Below the pieces are notes generated by a model that was not told where the DNA came from, did not search any database, and saw only the letters and a list, made by a program, of their open reading frames with translations. Positions 1 to 8,417 of a stretch of DNA of 64,000 nucleotides are shown here, piece after piece (the stretch's first letter is position 1; every line of letters starts with the position of its first letter). This stretch comes from Candidatus Villigracilis propinquus (lineage in GTDB: Bacteria > Chloroflexota > Anaerolineae > Anaerolineales > Villigracilaceae). The translations under genes were made by a program, and so were the position numbers. The stretch is taken from positions 248,001 to 312,000 of the forward strand of contig JADKDM010000037.1 in the NCBI GenBank assembly GCA_016714565.1, read 5' to 3'.

Positions 1-676
1 TATGCCAGAGTTCGGCTTGTAATCGTCCTTCACTGTTAATGCTGGCAATTTCGGGCCGTGGGTCTTTTTGCGGTTTGAGCGTGGCGGAGACTTCATCCGC
101 GATGCGTAGTTGATTTGCAGAAAGGTCAAGCGCACAAATGAATGCGGAGCGGTCACCTTTGGAACCGGCATGGATCATGCCGCGCACCCTGCCCCAAATG
201 ATGACATTCCCTTCGGCAACGATCTCTGCACCCGGGTTGACATCGCCAACGATGACGATATTCCCCGGGAATTCAATACGTGTTCCAGAGCGAACCGTTT
301 TATTGACGAATAATGCAGAATCCTCTGTTGTGACGATATCTGCAAACTGCCTTTGATCTTCGGGCCTCGGCTTTGAAATTCGGGTTGCCATGCCAAGCAA
401 TTGCGAGGTTTGTTCGGTAGTCGGAGAATCACTGACAATCGCCCAGAGGGTGACATTGCGCTCGGATAAATGATCGCGCAGGTCTACCAGGTCATTGACT
501 TTCAGGATTTGCGAGCCAACATCCATGGCCAGCCGCGCACCTTGAAAAAAAGCGGGACGCTCGTCAATTTGCGCAAGCAAGGCAGTACGCTGATCTTCCC
601 AGGGCGCATCTAAAAATGTCGCAAGAAGTCCGTCGCGTATTCCTTTTATTTGGACAAGTGATGTTATCTGTTCCAT
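1..676 (-). CDS. minC: Septum site-determining protein MinC (3' end cut by window edge)
   Basis: MinC inhibits FtsZ polymerisation and, with MinD, keeps the division septum away from the poles. The reading frame is open from the ATG at 676 to the window edge (225 codons seen; the C-terminal end is missing). The N-terminal half (about residues 1-100) fits the MinC_N FtsZ-binding domain. From about residue 115 the repeated pattern of V/I-x-G with GNIVIVGDVNPGAEIVAEGN and IIWGRVRGMIHAG is the right-handed beta-helix of MinC_C that binds MinD. It is last in the mreBCD-PBP2 gene order, 55 nt after PBP2, with its own TATAAT at 707-712. MinD and MinE would be expected just outside the window. Family assignment is secure from the beta-helix repeats. 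Confidence 0.9.
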   Translation of the reverse strand, partial: MEQITSLVQIKGIRDGLLATFLDAPWEDQRTALLAQIDERPAFFQGARLAMDVGSQILKVNDLVDLRDHLSERNVTLWAIVSDSPTTEQTSQLLGMATRISKPRPEDQRQFADIVTTEDSALFVNKTVRSGTRIEFPGNIVIVGDVNPGAEIVAEGNVIIWGRVRGMIHAGSKGDRSAFICALDLSANQLRIADEVSATLKPQKDPRPEIASINSEGRLQAELWH

Positions 677-706
677 AATTTTAATTCAGGCAAATTATTG
701 TATTGA

Positions 707-712
707 ATTATA
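707..712 (-). promoter_or_regulatory. -10 box ahead of minC
   Basis: A perfect TATAAT on the minus strand lies in the PBP2-minC gap, with a predicted transcript start about 24 nt before the minC ATG. No good -35 is visible at 16-18 bp. It suggests minC can be expressed apart from the mre genes. Confidence 0.4.
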
Positions 713-731
713 CCTGATGAAAACGCGGCTC

Positions 732-2927
732 TTACGGCCCTGTAGTGGAGCTGCCCTGGGCAATATCAATTGCCTTGATCTCAAAATAGGATTCAATCAA
801 CCGCTTTACCATCGGCCCAGCCACGCTGGCACCTTCACCGCCGTTATACGCAAAAGCAAGGACAATGATCTCCGGGTCATCATACGGCGCATACGCCATG
901 GTCCATGAATGCGTCGGCCATGCGCCAAAGTTACAGCGGTCGGCTGCTCTGGCAACATCATCACAATATTCCGCAGTCCCGGTTTTACCCGCCACTGCGA
1001 TGGGGAAATCACTAAAGAGATCGTTCAGCGTACCAAACAGGGAAGCCGTCACCGCCAGCCGGGTACCTTCACGAACCGCCTGTATCGACTCAGGTTTGAC
1101 GATCTTCAAGATATCCTCGTTAAGACTGCAATACACGTCATCACATGAATAGCTTTGGATCATCGGCTCAACGGTGAGATCCCATCTCATATTCGGGGTG
1201 AATGGCGATATCTGATAACTTCCGTCCGTCTCAAATTCAGTGACCGTAAAATCATTCGGGTTGAACCACATCGGGACAACATTTCCATCTCCATCGGTTA
1301 CCTCACGGACCACCGTCGGCTGCATCATTTTACCGCTGTTCGCAATGACAGAGCCCGCCATGAGAACCTGTAGCGGCGTGGTAAGCACATAGCCCTGCCC
1401 CACGCTGGCGATATAAGTATCGCCCGTGGACCAATTCTCACCGGTATTGATACGCTTCCACTGCGGGTCTGGTATTAGTCCGTTCTGCTCACCCTTTAAT
1501 TGAACGCCGGTGGTCTCTGCATATCCAAGCGCGCGCGCGTACTGACCGAGTCTTTCGATGCCCAGCCCTGGGTTGATCTCATCCTCATATCCGCCACCGA
1601 GCTTATAAAAACATACGTTACTCGAAAAAGCGATGCATTGCAAAAAGTTGACGGCGCCAAACCCCTCCGGGCGTTGTTCAAAAATATGATCGACGAATGG
1701 GCGCGTGTTGCTGTCTGTACAAACATCGTTCGGGTTAAACCGTTCGCATAATAGGAGCTGCCCCGGCGCCTGAATGATATCTCCAAGACTGACGACTCCT
1801 TCATTAATGGCGCCGGTCGCAGTCGCCAGTTTGAACACCGAGCCGGGAGGATACTCTGCTGAGATGGCGTTATTCAACAACGGCTTGCGCGGGTCCTGAC
1901 TTAGTTGTTCGTAATAATAAGCAGGGATGATGCGTGTGAAACGATTATTTTCATAACTGGGGTAGGAAGTCATCGCCAGTATTTCACCTGTTTTCGGATT
2001 CATGGCAATGATCACGCCGCTGGAAATACGCACCGTATTGAAATAAGTATTCCAGAAACGGATCTCTTCCAGCAACGTGGCTTCAGCGGCGGCCTGTAAT
2101 CGGGTATCAATGGTCAGGTATACGTTATGCCCTGGAACCGCAGCGATTGGCGGTTCCAGATTACGAATTTCCTGCCCGGCCACATCGATCTGCACCACGC
2201 GCAAACCGTTTCTGCCTGCAAGAATATCCTGCATGGAATCTTCCACGCCTGCGTAACCGATCTTATCGCGGTTGGGGATAAAGCCCTTGGCGCGGTACTC
2301 ATCCTCAAACAATGCGGGGATCGGACCCAAAAAGCCAATAAGATGGGCAGTCAACGAGCCGGTGGGGTAATCTCGTATCGGTTCCACCTGAACCTCAACA
2401 CCGGGCCAATCCACTGATCTTTCTTCCACGATCCGGGCAATATCCTCGGAAACATTACACTTCACTTTTACCGGACTAAAAGGAGCCAGCGTATCCTGCA
2501 GGGCAACCATTTGCGCAATACTGGGACCTTCCACACACGCCGCAAATAGTTTTGCTTCTTCCAGCGACTCGTCTGTCACCGGCCCACCCACTGGAACATC
2601 GATCAAATCGGCCAGTTCCCGATACACCCGCTGAATATCGGAATCATCCACAGGCAAACCGGCGGGGGTGATCACAATATTGTAAGAAGCAAGGTTACGG
2701 GCAAGGATGAAGCCGTTGCGGTCATAAATGATCCCTCTTGGGGCTGGGACACTGACTTCATTTGTGTAATTATCAACCGCCCTCGCCGCCCAATCGGAAC
2801 TTTGAAACACCTGCAAGTTGACAAGCCTGAAAAGCAGGCCGCTCAAAGCCAAAAACACAACAATATAAATGACGGAAAGCCGCCATGATTCAAAACGAAC
2901 AGGGCGGGACACAGAACCAGAACTCAT
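732..2927 (-). CDS. mrdA: Penicillin-binding protein 2 (elongation-type transpeptidase)
   Basis: Class B penicillin-binding protein that cross-links peptidoglycan during cell elongation. The 731-residue product has one N-terminal membrane anchor (about residues 17-39), a PBP dimerisation domain (about 55-260) and a transpeptidase domain with all three active-site motifs: SVFK (Ser363, Lys366), SSN (435-437) and KTG (648-650). At 731 residues it is somewhat longer than typical PBP2; the extra length includes Cys-containing inserts around 395-405 and 590-600. The start ATG overlaps the mreD stop by 4 bp, indicating translational coupling. Position directly after mreBCD marks it as the elongasome transpeptidase, not the divisome FtsI. 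The symbol mrdA is given by role and context. Confidence 0.93.
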   Translation of the reverse strand: MSSGSVSRPVRFESWRLSVIYIVVFLALSGLLFRLVNLQVFQSSDWAARAVDNYTNEVSVPAPRGIIYDRNGFILARNLASYNIVITPAGLPVDDSDIQRVYRELADLIDVPVGGPVTDESLEEAKLFAACVEGPSIAQMVALQDTLAPFSPVKVKCNVSEDIARIVEERSVDWPGVEVQVEPIRDYPTGSLTAHLIGFLGPIPALFEDEYRAKGFIPNRDKIGYAGVEDSMQDILAGRNGLRVVQIDVAGQEIRNLEPPIAAVPGHNVYLTIDTRLQAAAEATLLEEIRFWNTYFNTVRISSGVIIAMNPKTGEILAMTSYPSYENNRFTRIIPAYYYEQLSQDPRKPLLNNAISAEYPPGSVFKLATATGAINEGVVSLGDIIQAPGQLLLCERFNPNDVCTDSNTRPFVDHIFEQRPEGFGAVNFLQCIAFSSNVCFYKLGGGYEDEINPGLGIERLGQYARALGYAETTGVQLKGEQNGLIPDPQWKRINTGENWSTGDTYIASVGQGYVLTTPLQVLMAGSVIANSGKMMQPTVVREVTDGDGNVVPMWFNPNDFTVTEFETDGSYQISPFTPNMRWDLTVEPMIQSYSCDDVYCSLNEDILKIVKPESIQAVREGTRLAVTASLFGTLNDLFSDFPIAVAGKTGTAEYCDDVARAADRCNFGAWPTHSWTMAYAPYDDPEIIVLAFAYNGGEGASVAGPMVKRLIESYFEIKAIDIAQGSSTTGP

Positions 2928-3424
2928 TCGTGCTCCTCAAGAGGATAAACCCATCGCGCCAGGTCTCGCATCAATGCATAGACAGGGATCGAGAACAACA
3001 TATTGAGCAACAGGCTCGGCAGGGTGATCAGATTTGCTACGTCTACCAATGGAAGCGGCACGCCAAGGATTTGCAATACAATAAAGGACAACAGGTGAAC
3101 AAATAATGTGCCGATGAAAATTACGCTGAACATCGCCAGTAATGGGGCCTGCCAAACACGCCGCTGAAGACTTTGCGCAAGGAATATCACGCCAAGGTAT
3201 CCAATAACGACAGCCGGCCACGGCAAACCGGAAACAAATCCTACCATCGCGCAGGCCACAACCGCCCAATGCCAGGCTGACTTGACACGCTCCTGCAATG
3301 CCCAGGCAGCCAAAATGAGTAAAAGCAGGTCAGCATACCCTGAGAGCAGCCTTACCTGACTGACAATGGAGGATTGTAGAATAACAGCCAGCCCCAACAG
3401 GGGAAACGCAACAAGATTTCGCAT
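2924..3424 (-). CDS. mreD: Rod shape-determining protein MreD
   Basis: Small integral membrane protein linking MreC/MreB to the elongation machinery. The 166-residue product is almost entirely hydrophobic, with about five predicted membrane helices (starting MRNLVAFPLLGLAVILQSSI) and few conserved polar residues, which is typical of MreD. It is identified as much by position between mreC and the PBP2 gene as by sequence. It starts 10 nt after mreC and ends overlapping the PBP2 start by 4 bp. Confidence 0.88.
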   Translation of the reverse strand: MRNLVAFPLLGLAVILQSSIVSQVRLLSGYADLLLLILAAWALQERVKSAWHWAVVACAMVGFVSGLPWPAVVIGYLGVIFLAQSLQRRVWQAPLLAMFSVIFIGTLFVHLLSFIVLQILGVPLPLVDVANLITLPSLLLNMLFSIPVYALMRDLARWVYPLEEHE

Positions 3425-3434
3425 GTGAATTGAA

Positions 3435-4271
3435 TTATGGGGAAGGCAAAGGCTCGAGTGGAGCGATATCCACCGGGCGGAAATTTGTGATCACGAGAAC
3501 AATTTCAAGACGGGAAAAGTCCACAGCAGGTTGAATGGTGGCCTGTTGGAACAACTCGAATTCCAGGTTGCGGATAGTAACAACCTGACCAATGATCAGG
3601 TCCGACGGAAATCCGCCACCCAGACCGGAAGTGAGAATTAAGTCACCGGCTTCCACGGTCACATTTTGCGAGATCATATCCAGAGAAACGTCTCCAGTAA
3701 CCGAGCCAAACGCGACGGCGCTGGTTTCTGCATTCTGCAAATATACATTCACCGCAGAAGCAGGGTCTGTAATAAGCTGCACACGCGCTGCATCAGCAAT
3801 GACCGCATCCACACGACCAACCAGACCTTGATTTGTCACAACCGGCATACCGCGGCGGATATCATCGTTCGAGCCGCGGTTGATGATAATGTAATGTAAA
3901 AATGGACTTGGATCACGCCCGATAACTGCAGCTGCTTTGTATGTGCTTTCAGGATTGGAGCGGGAAAAATCAACAAGCGCAGCAAGTATCTCCGTCTCAT
4001 TCACGCGCTGCTGGAGTTCAATGACTTGTGCCTGCAATTGGGAAACTTGCGTTTCCAGATCAGCGTTGCGAGTACGCAAGGAGACAATATCGCGCGGCGC
4101 GGTAATAAAATCCTGCAAGCCGAGAAAGCGGGAGGAAAACCAAGTTTGAGCATCAATTAGAACGGAACTAAACTGACTTGAGGCAGAGCCAAAAAAACCA
4201 CCAAGAGCCAGAGCTAAAATCCCCCCCACTACCAGGAAAATAATCGTTGTTTGTAAAGAACGAGAGTTCAT
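3435..4271 (-). CDS. mreC: Rod shape-determining protein MreC
   Basis: Extracytoplasmic scaffold protein of the elongasome. The 278-residue product has an N-terminal membrane anchor (about residues 9-26), a coiled-coil segment (about 60-95, with LRTRNADLETQVSQLQAQVI heptads) and the beta-rich MreC core, including the typical Gly-rich motif GLVGRVDAV near residue 150 and LTSGLGGGFPSDLIIG near 215. The length matches the family. It lies 41 nt downstream of mreB and 10 nt upstream of mreD, in one operon. Confidence 0.93.
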   Translation of the reverse strand: MNSRSLQTTIIFLVVGGILALALGGFFGSASSQFSSVLIDAQTWFSSRFLGLQDFITAPRDIVSLRTRNADLETQVSQLQAQVIELQQRVNETEILAALVDFSRSNPESTYKAAAVIGRDPSPFLHYIIINRGSNDDIRRGMPVVTNQGLVGRVDAVIADAARVQLITDPASAVNVYLQNAETSAVAFGSVTGDVSLDMISQNVTVEAGDLILTSGLGGGFPSDLIIGQVVTIRNLEFELFQQATIQPAVDFSRLEIVLVITNFRPVDIAPLEPLPSP

Positions 4272-4312
4272 TTTTATTCAGCCCCATCCAAAGAAGGCTG
4301 CCAGTTTTTCCG

Positions 4313-5383
4313 CTAAATAGCGTGGCGCGTGCTGCCGCGTTCCAAGCCAACCAGATAGCGGCCCAAAGTATCCAGGTCTTCAAATATCATTGCGGCACCG
4401 CGGGCAACACAAGTAAGAGGGTCTTCTGCGACCCAAACGCGCAGTTTTAATTCATCCGTCAGGCGTTCCGCCAGGCCTTGCAATAGCGCACCGCCGCCCG
4501 CGAGACAAATACCAATATCCATGAGGTCAGCCACAATCTCGGGGGGAATTTCATCCAGCGCATCGCGCACGGTATCTATGATCACCTGCACCGAACCGGA
4601 TAAGGCCTCGCGTATTTCAACGGAGGATACTTCAATCGTCTCTGGCAGGCCGGTGACAAGATTGCGGCCGCGTACTTCCATTGTTTTTTCAGGCTGCAAT
4701 GGATAGGCTGAACCAATCTGCCATTTGATCTGTTCGGCAATGCCTTCTCCAATTAACATGTTGTACTTATTTCGGAGATATTGAACGATGTCCTGATCCA
4801 TCTCGTCGCCTGCAACCCGCAGAGAACGAGATGCAACTACGCCGCTCATGGACATAACGGCTACTTCAGTAGTACCGCCGCCAATGTCAACCACCATCGA
4901 GCCGCGAATCTCTCCAATAGGCAGACCAGCTCCCAGCGCGGCCGCGATCGGCTCTTCGATCAACATGGCCTGACGCGCGCCGGAGGCCATCACCGCATCG
5001 TACACTGCGCGTTTTTCAACTTCGGTTACGCCTGTGGGCAGGCCAACGATCACACGCGGACGCGGCAAGGGAACAATGCTTTGCTCATGAACCTTGCCGA
5101 TAAAATATTCGAGCATGATCTGTGTGACATCGAATTCTGCAATCACCCCATCACGAATAGGACGCACCACCACTACGTTACCGGGTGTGCGCCCAACCAT
5201 TTCCTTGGCCTCAAGGCCGATCGCGAGGGGCTGTCGCAATTTCTTGTCAACAGTCACCCAAGAAGGCTCGTTGATCACAATGCCTTTATTGCGAACATGA
5301 ACCAGCGTGTTCGCTGTGCCAAGGTCAATGGCAATGTCGAGAGAAAAAAGGCCTAACAGCCAGTTAATAGGGTTGAAGGCCAA
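4313..5383 (-). CDS. mreB: Rod shape-determining protein MreB (bacterial actin)
   Basis: Actin-like ATPase that forms membrane-associated filaments and directs lateral wall synthesis. The 356-residue product carries the actin-fold phosphate loops: DIAIDLGTANT (about residues 16-26), GGGTTEVAVMS (about 168-178) and a third Gly-rich site LAGGGALLQG (about 294-303). The N-terminal AFNPINWLLGLFSLD is a plausible amphipathic membrane-binding segment. I place the start at the TTG at 5383 because AGGAG lies 7 nt upstream and the N-terminus matches the family. It is the first gene of the mreB-mreC-mreD-PBP2-minC cluster. Confidence 0.95.
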   Translation of the reverse strand: MAFNPINWLLGLFSLDIAIDLGTANTLVHVRNKGIVINEPSWVTVDKKLRQPLAIGLEAKEMVGRTPGNVVVVRPIRDGVIAEFDVTQIMLEYFIGKVHEQSIVPLPRPRVIVGLPTGVTEVEKRAVYDAVMASGARQAMLIEEPIAAALGAGLPIGEIRGSMVVDIGGGTTEVAVMSMSGVVASRSLRVAGDEMDQDIVQYLRNKYNMLIGEGIAEQIKWQIGSAYPLQPEKTMEVRGRNLVTGLPETIEVSSVEIREALSGSVQVIIDTVRDALDEIPPEIVADLMDIGICLAGGGALLQGLAERLTDELKLRVWVAEDPLTCVARGAAMIFEDLDTLGRYLVGLERGSTRHAI

Positions 5384-5431
5384 AATAGGCTCCTAAGTAA
5401 GATAATTGCTCCAAATCAACTTGCGGACACT

Positions 5432-5437
5432 ATTATA
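5432..5437 (-). promoter_or_regulatory. -10 box of the mreB operon
   Basis: A perfect TATAAT on the minus strand, about 49 nt before the mreB TTG start, leaves a leader of roughly 42 nt containing the AGGAG ribosome site. No clear -35 hexamer is seen. Confidence 0.5.
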
Positions 5438-5529
5438 CCATGAGGACAAAAATAGGATTTTGCCGGCGCACAATCCCCCACAGGGGGTAAAATAGGCGGC
5501 AACCAAAATTTTATACTTCGGAGGAGATT

Positions 5530-6381
5530 ATGTCTAAATTCGCGATTGTTACCGATAGCACGTCGTATATTCCAAGTGAAATTATTCAGAAGCACGGCCT
5601 AACGGTTACACCTCAGATTTTGATATGGGGCGATGAGACGTTTCGAGACGGGATTGATATACAACCGTCGGAATATTACGGCCGCTTGAAAACGGCAAAG
5701 ATAATGCCGTCCACATCCCAGGTTTCACCTGCCACCATGCATGAGACATTCCAGGGGCTGGTGGATCAGGGCTTCGATGTGTTGGGAATCTTTATTTCAT
5801 CCAAACTTTCAGGAACGTTGCAATCGGCCATTCAGGGCAGGGAGTTGATGGGTGCAGCCGCCGAGAAAGTTAGCATTGTGGATAGTCAATCCACCGCGAT
5901 GGCATTAGGGTTTCAGGTTCTTGGCGCTGCACGTGCCAAAGAAGCTGGAGCCAGCTTGAAGGAATGCGTTGAGCTAACCGAAAAGGCTCATGCCAAAACA
6001 GGCGTTTTCTTTGCGGTTGATACTTTGGAATTTTTACATCGCGGCGGACGTATCGGCGGCGCACAACGTTTCATCGGCTCTGCTCTGAACTTAAAGCCAA
6101 TTCTGGCCCTCAAGGAAGGCAAAGTGGAAGGCGTGGAACGCATCCGCACCAAGAGCAAAGCGCATGACCGCATTCTTGAATTGGTGGCAGAGCAGGTAAA
6201 AGGAAAGCCGAATATTCGGATTGCAACTTTACATGCCAACGCGATCGATGACGCGAAGGCGCTTCTAGACCGTGCCGCAAACGAACTTAAGCCCGCGGAG
6301 ATGATCCTCTCTGAATTAAGCCCTGTCGTTGGCACGCACACAGGACCAGGGACTGTGGGTCTGGCTTTCATGTACGACTAA
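5530..6381 (+). CDS. DegV family fatty-acid-binding protein
   Basis: DegV proteins bind long-chain acyl chains; the characterised FakB members present fatty acids to the kinase FakA. The 283-residue product begins KFAIVTDSTSYIPSEI, the family's N-terminal signature (the TDST Ser contacts the lipid carboxylate), and has the central S-x-LSGT motif (SSKLSGTLQSA, about residues 95-105) and a conserved RGGRIGG segment near 173. Length is normal. A strong GGAGGAG precedes the ATG. No FakA-like kinase is nearby, so lipid kinase coupling is not shown here. It appears monocistronic. Confidence 0.9.
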   Translation: MSKFAIVTDSTSYIPSEIIQKHGLTVTPQILIWGDETFRDGIDIQPSEYYGRLKTAKIMPSTSQVSPATMHETFQGLVDQGFDVLGIFISSKLSGTLQSAIQGRELMGAAAEKVSIVDSQSTAMALGFQVLGAARAKEAGASLKECVELTEKAHAKTGVFFAVDTLEFLHRGGRIGGAQRFIGSALNLKPILALKEGKVEGVERIRTKSKAHDRILELVAEQVKGKPNIRIATLHANAIDDAKALLDRAANELKPAEMILSELSPVVGTHTGPGTVGLAFMYD

Positions 6382-6409
6382 GCACATCTCTAAACCACAG
6401 TATCATTCA

Positions 6410-6445
6410 GAACAAAAGGCTCTGGGTTCGCCGAAGCTTTTGTTC
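6410..6445 (+). terminator. Possible hairpin after degV
   Basis: GAACAAAAGGCT pairs with AGCTTTTGTTC across a 12-13 nt loop with one bulged base, 28 nt after the degV stop. No long T-tract follows, so termination is uncertain. Confidence 0.3.
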
Positions 6446-6476
6446 ATTCATTGGCTATATTTATTTAATGCCCACG

Positions 6477-6523
6477 GTCACAAATTGCGCCTTCCACAGA
6501 TTAAAAAAGACGCAATTTGTGAC
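6477..6523. promoter_or_regulatory. 13-bp inverted repeat upstream of udk (candidate operator)
   Basis: GTCACAAATTGCG (6477-6489) is repeated in inverted orientation as CGCAATTTGTGAC (6511-6523), 21 bp apart, immediately upstream of the udk -10 box. It is followed by a 12-bp palindrome ACCCATATGGGT (6522-6533) that runs into the -10. No T-tract follows. The position suits a regulator binding site or a DNA or RNA hairpin; I do not recognise the motif. Confidence 0.45.
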
Positions 6524-6532
6524 CCATATGGG

Positions 6533-6538
6533 TATAAT
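6533..6538 (+). promoter_or_regulatory. -10 box of udk, leaderless arrangement
   Basis: TATAAT lies 7 nt before the ATG at 6546, so transcription would start at or next to the start codon. No Shine-Dalgarno sequence is present. This fits a leaderless mRNA and supports the ATG at 6546 over the upstream in-frame ATG at 6468. Confidence 0.6.
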
Positions 6539-6545
6539 CGCAAAT

Positions 6546-7169
6546 ATGAGTCATAATATCCCTTTGGTGATCGGTATTGCCGGTGGTTCAGGTTCCGGCA
6601 AGACCACGGTCGCGCAGGAAATTCTCAACCGTGTTGGAGCAGATCGAATTGCATATCTCCAACATGATTCCTACTACAAAGACCTGACCGGTCTACCGCC
6701 TACACTCCGCAGGGATGTCAACTTTGACCACCCAAACTCCCTCGAAACTGAATTGTTGATTCAGCACGTCGCCTCATTACGGGACCTTCAGCCTGTTGAA
6801 GTCCCGATCTACGATTTCTCCACTGACAGCCGCACCGGCGAGACGTTTACTGTAGCACCACATGGGGTCATTATAGTGGAAGGAGTCTTGATCTTTGTGG
6901 AACCTGAATTACGTAAGCTATTTGATGTGAAAATTTACGTGGACGCAGACCCGGATATCCGTTTTATCCGCCGCCTGCGCCGAGATATTACCGAGCGGGG
7001 CCGTTCAACGGAATCTGTGATCAAACAATATGAAGCGACGGTGCGCCCAATGCACCTTGAATTCGTGGAACCGTCCAAACGCTACGCAGATGTAATCATC
7101 CCTGAAGGTGGTCACAATAAAGCCGCGTTGGATATGGTTGTTGCAAGAATAGAAACCCTACTTAAATAA
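6546..7169 (+). CDS. udk: Uridine kinase
   Basis: Phosphorylates uridine and cytidine in pyrimidine salvage, in the cytoplasm. The 207-residue product has a Walker A loop GGSGSGKT at residues 13-20, the family's HDSYYKD motif near 40, NFDHP near 59, and a lid-type RRLRRDITERGRS stretch near 143. The length matches Udk. An in-frame ATG at 6468 would add 26 residues, but these run through the inverted repeat and promoter region, so I take 6546. The cyclophilin gene begins 10 nt after the stop, suggesting co-transcription. Confidence 0.93.
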   Translation: MSHNIPLVIGIAGGSGSGKTTVAQEILNRVGADRIAYLQHDSYYKDLTGLPPTLRRDVNFDHPNSLETELLIQHVASLRDLQPVEVPIYDFSTDSRTGETFTVAPHGVIIVEGVLIFVEPELRKLFDVKIYVDADPDIRFIRRLRRDITERGRSTESVIKQYEATVRPMHLEFVEPSKRYADVIIPEGGHNKAALDMVVARIETLLK

Positions 7170-7179
7170 GGAGAGATTA

Positions 7180-7689
7180 ATGGCAAAACAATGGACTACC
7201 CCACCCGCAATGCAGATCGACCCGAGCAAGAAATATACCGCTCGCATGGAAACAGACAAAGGAACAATGGTCATTGAGTTGTTCGCAGATAAGACTCCTG
7301 TAACCGTGAATAGCTTTGTGTTCCTTGCCCGCGAAGGATTTTATGACGGTGTCATTTTCCACCGTGTGATCGGAAACTTTATGGTGCAGGGCGGCGACCC
7401 CACCGGTACCGGCCGCGGCGGCCCCGGCTATAAATTTCAGGATGAATTTCACCCCAGCTTGAAACACGACAAGCGTGGAATTTTGTCCATGGCAAATGCA
7501 GGACCGGGAACGAATGGTTCGCAGTTCTTCATCACTCACGGACCAACCCCGCATTTGAACGGCAAGCACAGCGTCTTTGGTCAGATCGTGGAAGGTGAGG
7601 ATGTGTTAATGTCCATTCCAGAGCGTGACCCGGGCAATGTGAATGCGCCCGCGGTGAAGATCATCAGTGTCACCATCGAAGAGAGTTAA
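7180..7689 (+). CDS. Cyclophilin-type peptidyl-prolyl isomerase (cytoplasmic)
   Basis: Catalyses cis-trans isomerisation of Xaa-Pro bonds. The 169-residue product is a single cyclophilin domain with the active-site signature FHRVIGNFMVQGGDPTGTG (about residues 66-84) including the catalytic Arg, and the second signature SQFFITHGPTPHLNGKHSVFG (about 109-129). There is no signal peptide or membrane segment, unlike the second cyclophilin at 26171-26857. A GGAGAG ribosome site precedes the ATG. It sits 10 nt behind udk. Confidence 0.93.
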   Translation: MAKQWTTPPAMQIDPSKKYTARMETDKGTMVIELFADKTPVTVNSFVFLAREGFYDGVIFHRVIGNFMVQGGDPTGTGRGGPGYKFQDEFHPSLKHDKRGILSMANAGPGTNGSQFFITHGPTPHLNGKHSVFGQIVEGEDVLMSIPERDPGNVNAPAVKIISVTIEES

Positions 7690-8356
7690 CAGGTCGAAGG
7701 TAGAAGGTCGAAAGTTGAAGGTTTTAAAGGGAAACGGCGCAGGGAAGAAGGAAGAAGCAAATCCCAAAAGAACAGACCTTCAACCTGCCAACCTTGAAAC
7801 CTCGAAACCTGCAACTACGTTAACCACGAATCTTTTACGCATTCTGGCAATTGCCGCAGTCATTGGCATCACGGTTTATATTTACAGCATCCGTGACCAT
7901 GTGGAAGATTTTGCCGCGTATGGATACCCCGGCATCTTCCTTGTGATGTTGCTGGCGAACGCAACTGTCATTTTACCTGCGCCAGGTGTGGCTGTTGTTT
8001 TTGCGATGGGTGCGGTATTCAATCCGCTGGGTGTTGCGTTTGCGGCAGGTGCCGGTGGCGCAATCGGCGAGTTAACAGGCTATCTTACTGGTTTCGGCGG
8101 ACAGGCGATTGTAGAGAATACAAAAATCTACAACCGCATCCTCCCGTGGGTAAAAAAGCATGGAGCCTGGGTCATTCTGGTGTTATCGGCATTTCCCAAT
8201 CCATTTTTTGACATGGCTGGAATCGCTGCAGGTATAGCCCGGATTCCGCTCTGGCAATTTCTTTTAGCCTGCTGGGTTGGCCAAACGATAAAAATGGCAT
8301 TGTTCGCCTACGCCGGCGCATACTCCATCGACTGGATCGCAAGTTTCTACAAATAA
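7667..8356 (+). CDS. VTT/DedA-type membrane protein (TVP38/SNARE-associated family)
   Basis: Polytopic membrane protein of the VTT superfamily, whose DedA members are linked to lipid scrambling and membrane homeostasis. After a charged N-terminal stretch, the hydrophobic core starts near residue 53 and includes VILPAPGVAVVFAMGAVFNP, the Gly-rich GAGGAIGELTGYLTG and a late FPNPFFDMAGIAAG loop, all typical of VTT proteins. The start is uncertain. The frame is open to a GTG at 7667 that overlaps the cyclophilin gene by 23 bp, but the first 50 codons run through a degenerate GAAGGT-type repeat (7690-7815). A TTG at 7715 is an alternative. Confidence 0.8.
   Translation: MSPSKRVNRSKVEGRKLKVLKGNGAGKKEEANPKRTDLQPANLETSKPATTLTTNLLRILAIAAVIGITVYIYSIRDHVEDFAAYGYPGIFLVMLLANATVILPAPGVAVVFAMGAVFNPLGVAFAAGAGGAIGELTGYLTGFGGQAIVENTKIYNRILPWVKKHGAWVILVLSAFPNPFFDMAGIAAGIARIPLWQFLLACWVGQTIKMALFAYAGAYSIDWIASFYK
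7690..7815. repeat. Degenerate GAAGGT / ACCTTC imperfect inverted repeat
   Basis: The left part (7690-7723) holds several variants of the 6-7-mer GGTCGAA / GAAGGT. The right part (7774-7815) holds the complementary words ACCTTC, AACCT and ACCTCGAAACC. The region between is purine-rich. It overlaps the proposed 5' end of the VTT gene and could be an intergenic repeat that happens to be open in that frame. Confidence 0.45.
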
Positions 8357-8365
8357 GTTATGTAT

Positions 8366-8392
8366 ATAGGTCACGCTTGAAGCGTGACCTAT
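8366..8392. repeat. Perfect 12-bp hairpin, GGTCAC-type
   Basis: ATAGGTCACGCT and AGCGTGACCTAT flank a 3-nt loop, 10 nt after the VTT gene stop. There is no T-tract. It shares the AGGTCAC / GTGACCT ends with the hairpin at 29583, and GTCAC / GTGAC with those at 34404 and 60752. It may act as a transcript 3' end. Confidence 0.6.
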
Positions 8393-8417
8393 TGCAATTA
8401 ATCTACAAGGAGAAAAC

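Noticed and set aside
7690..7815. Possible CRISPR-like or tandem array
   Set aside because: The words are degenerate and without regular spacers; no direct repeats of fixed length and no cas genes.
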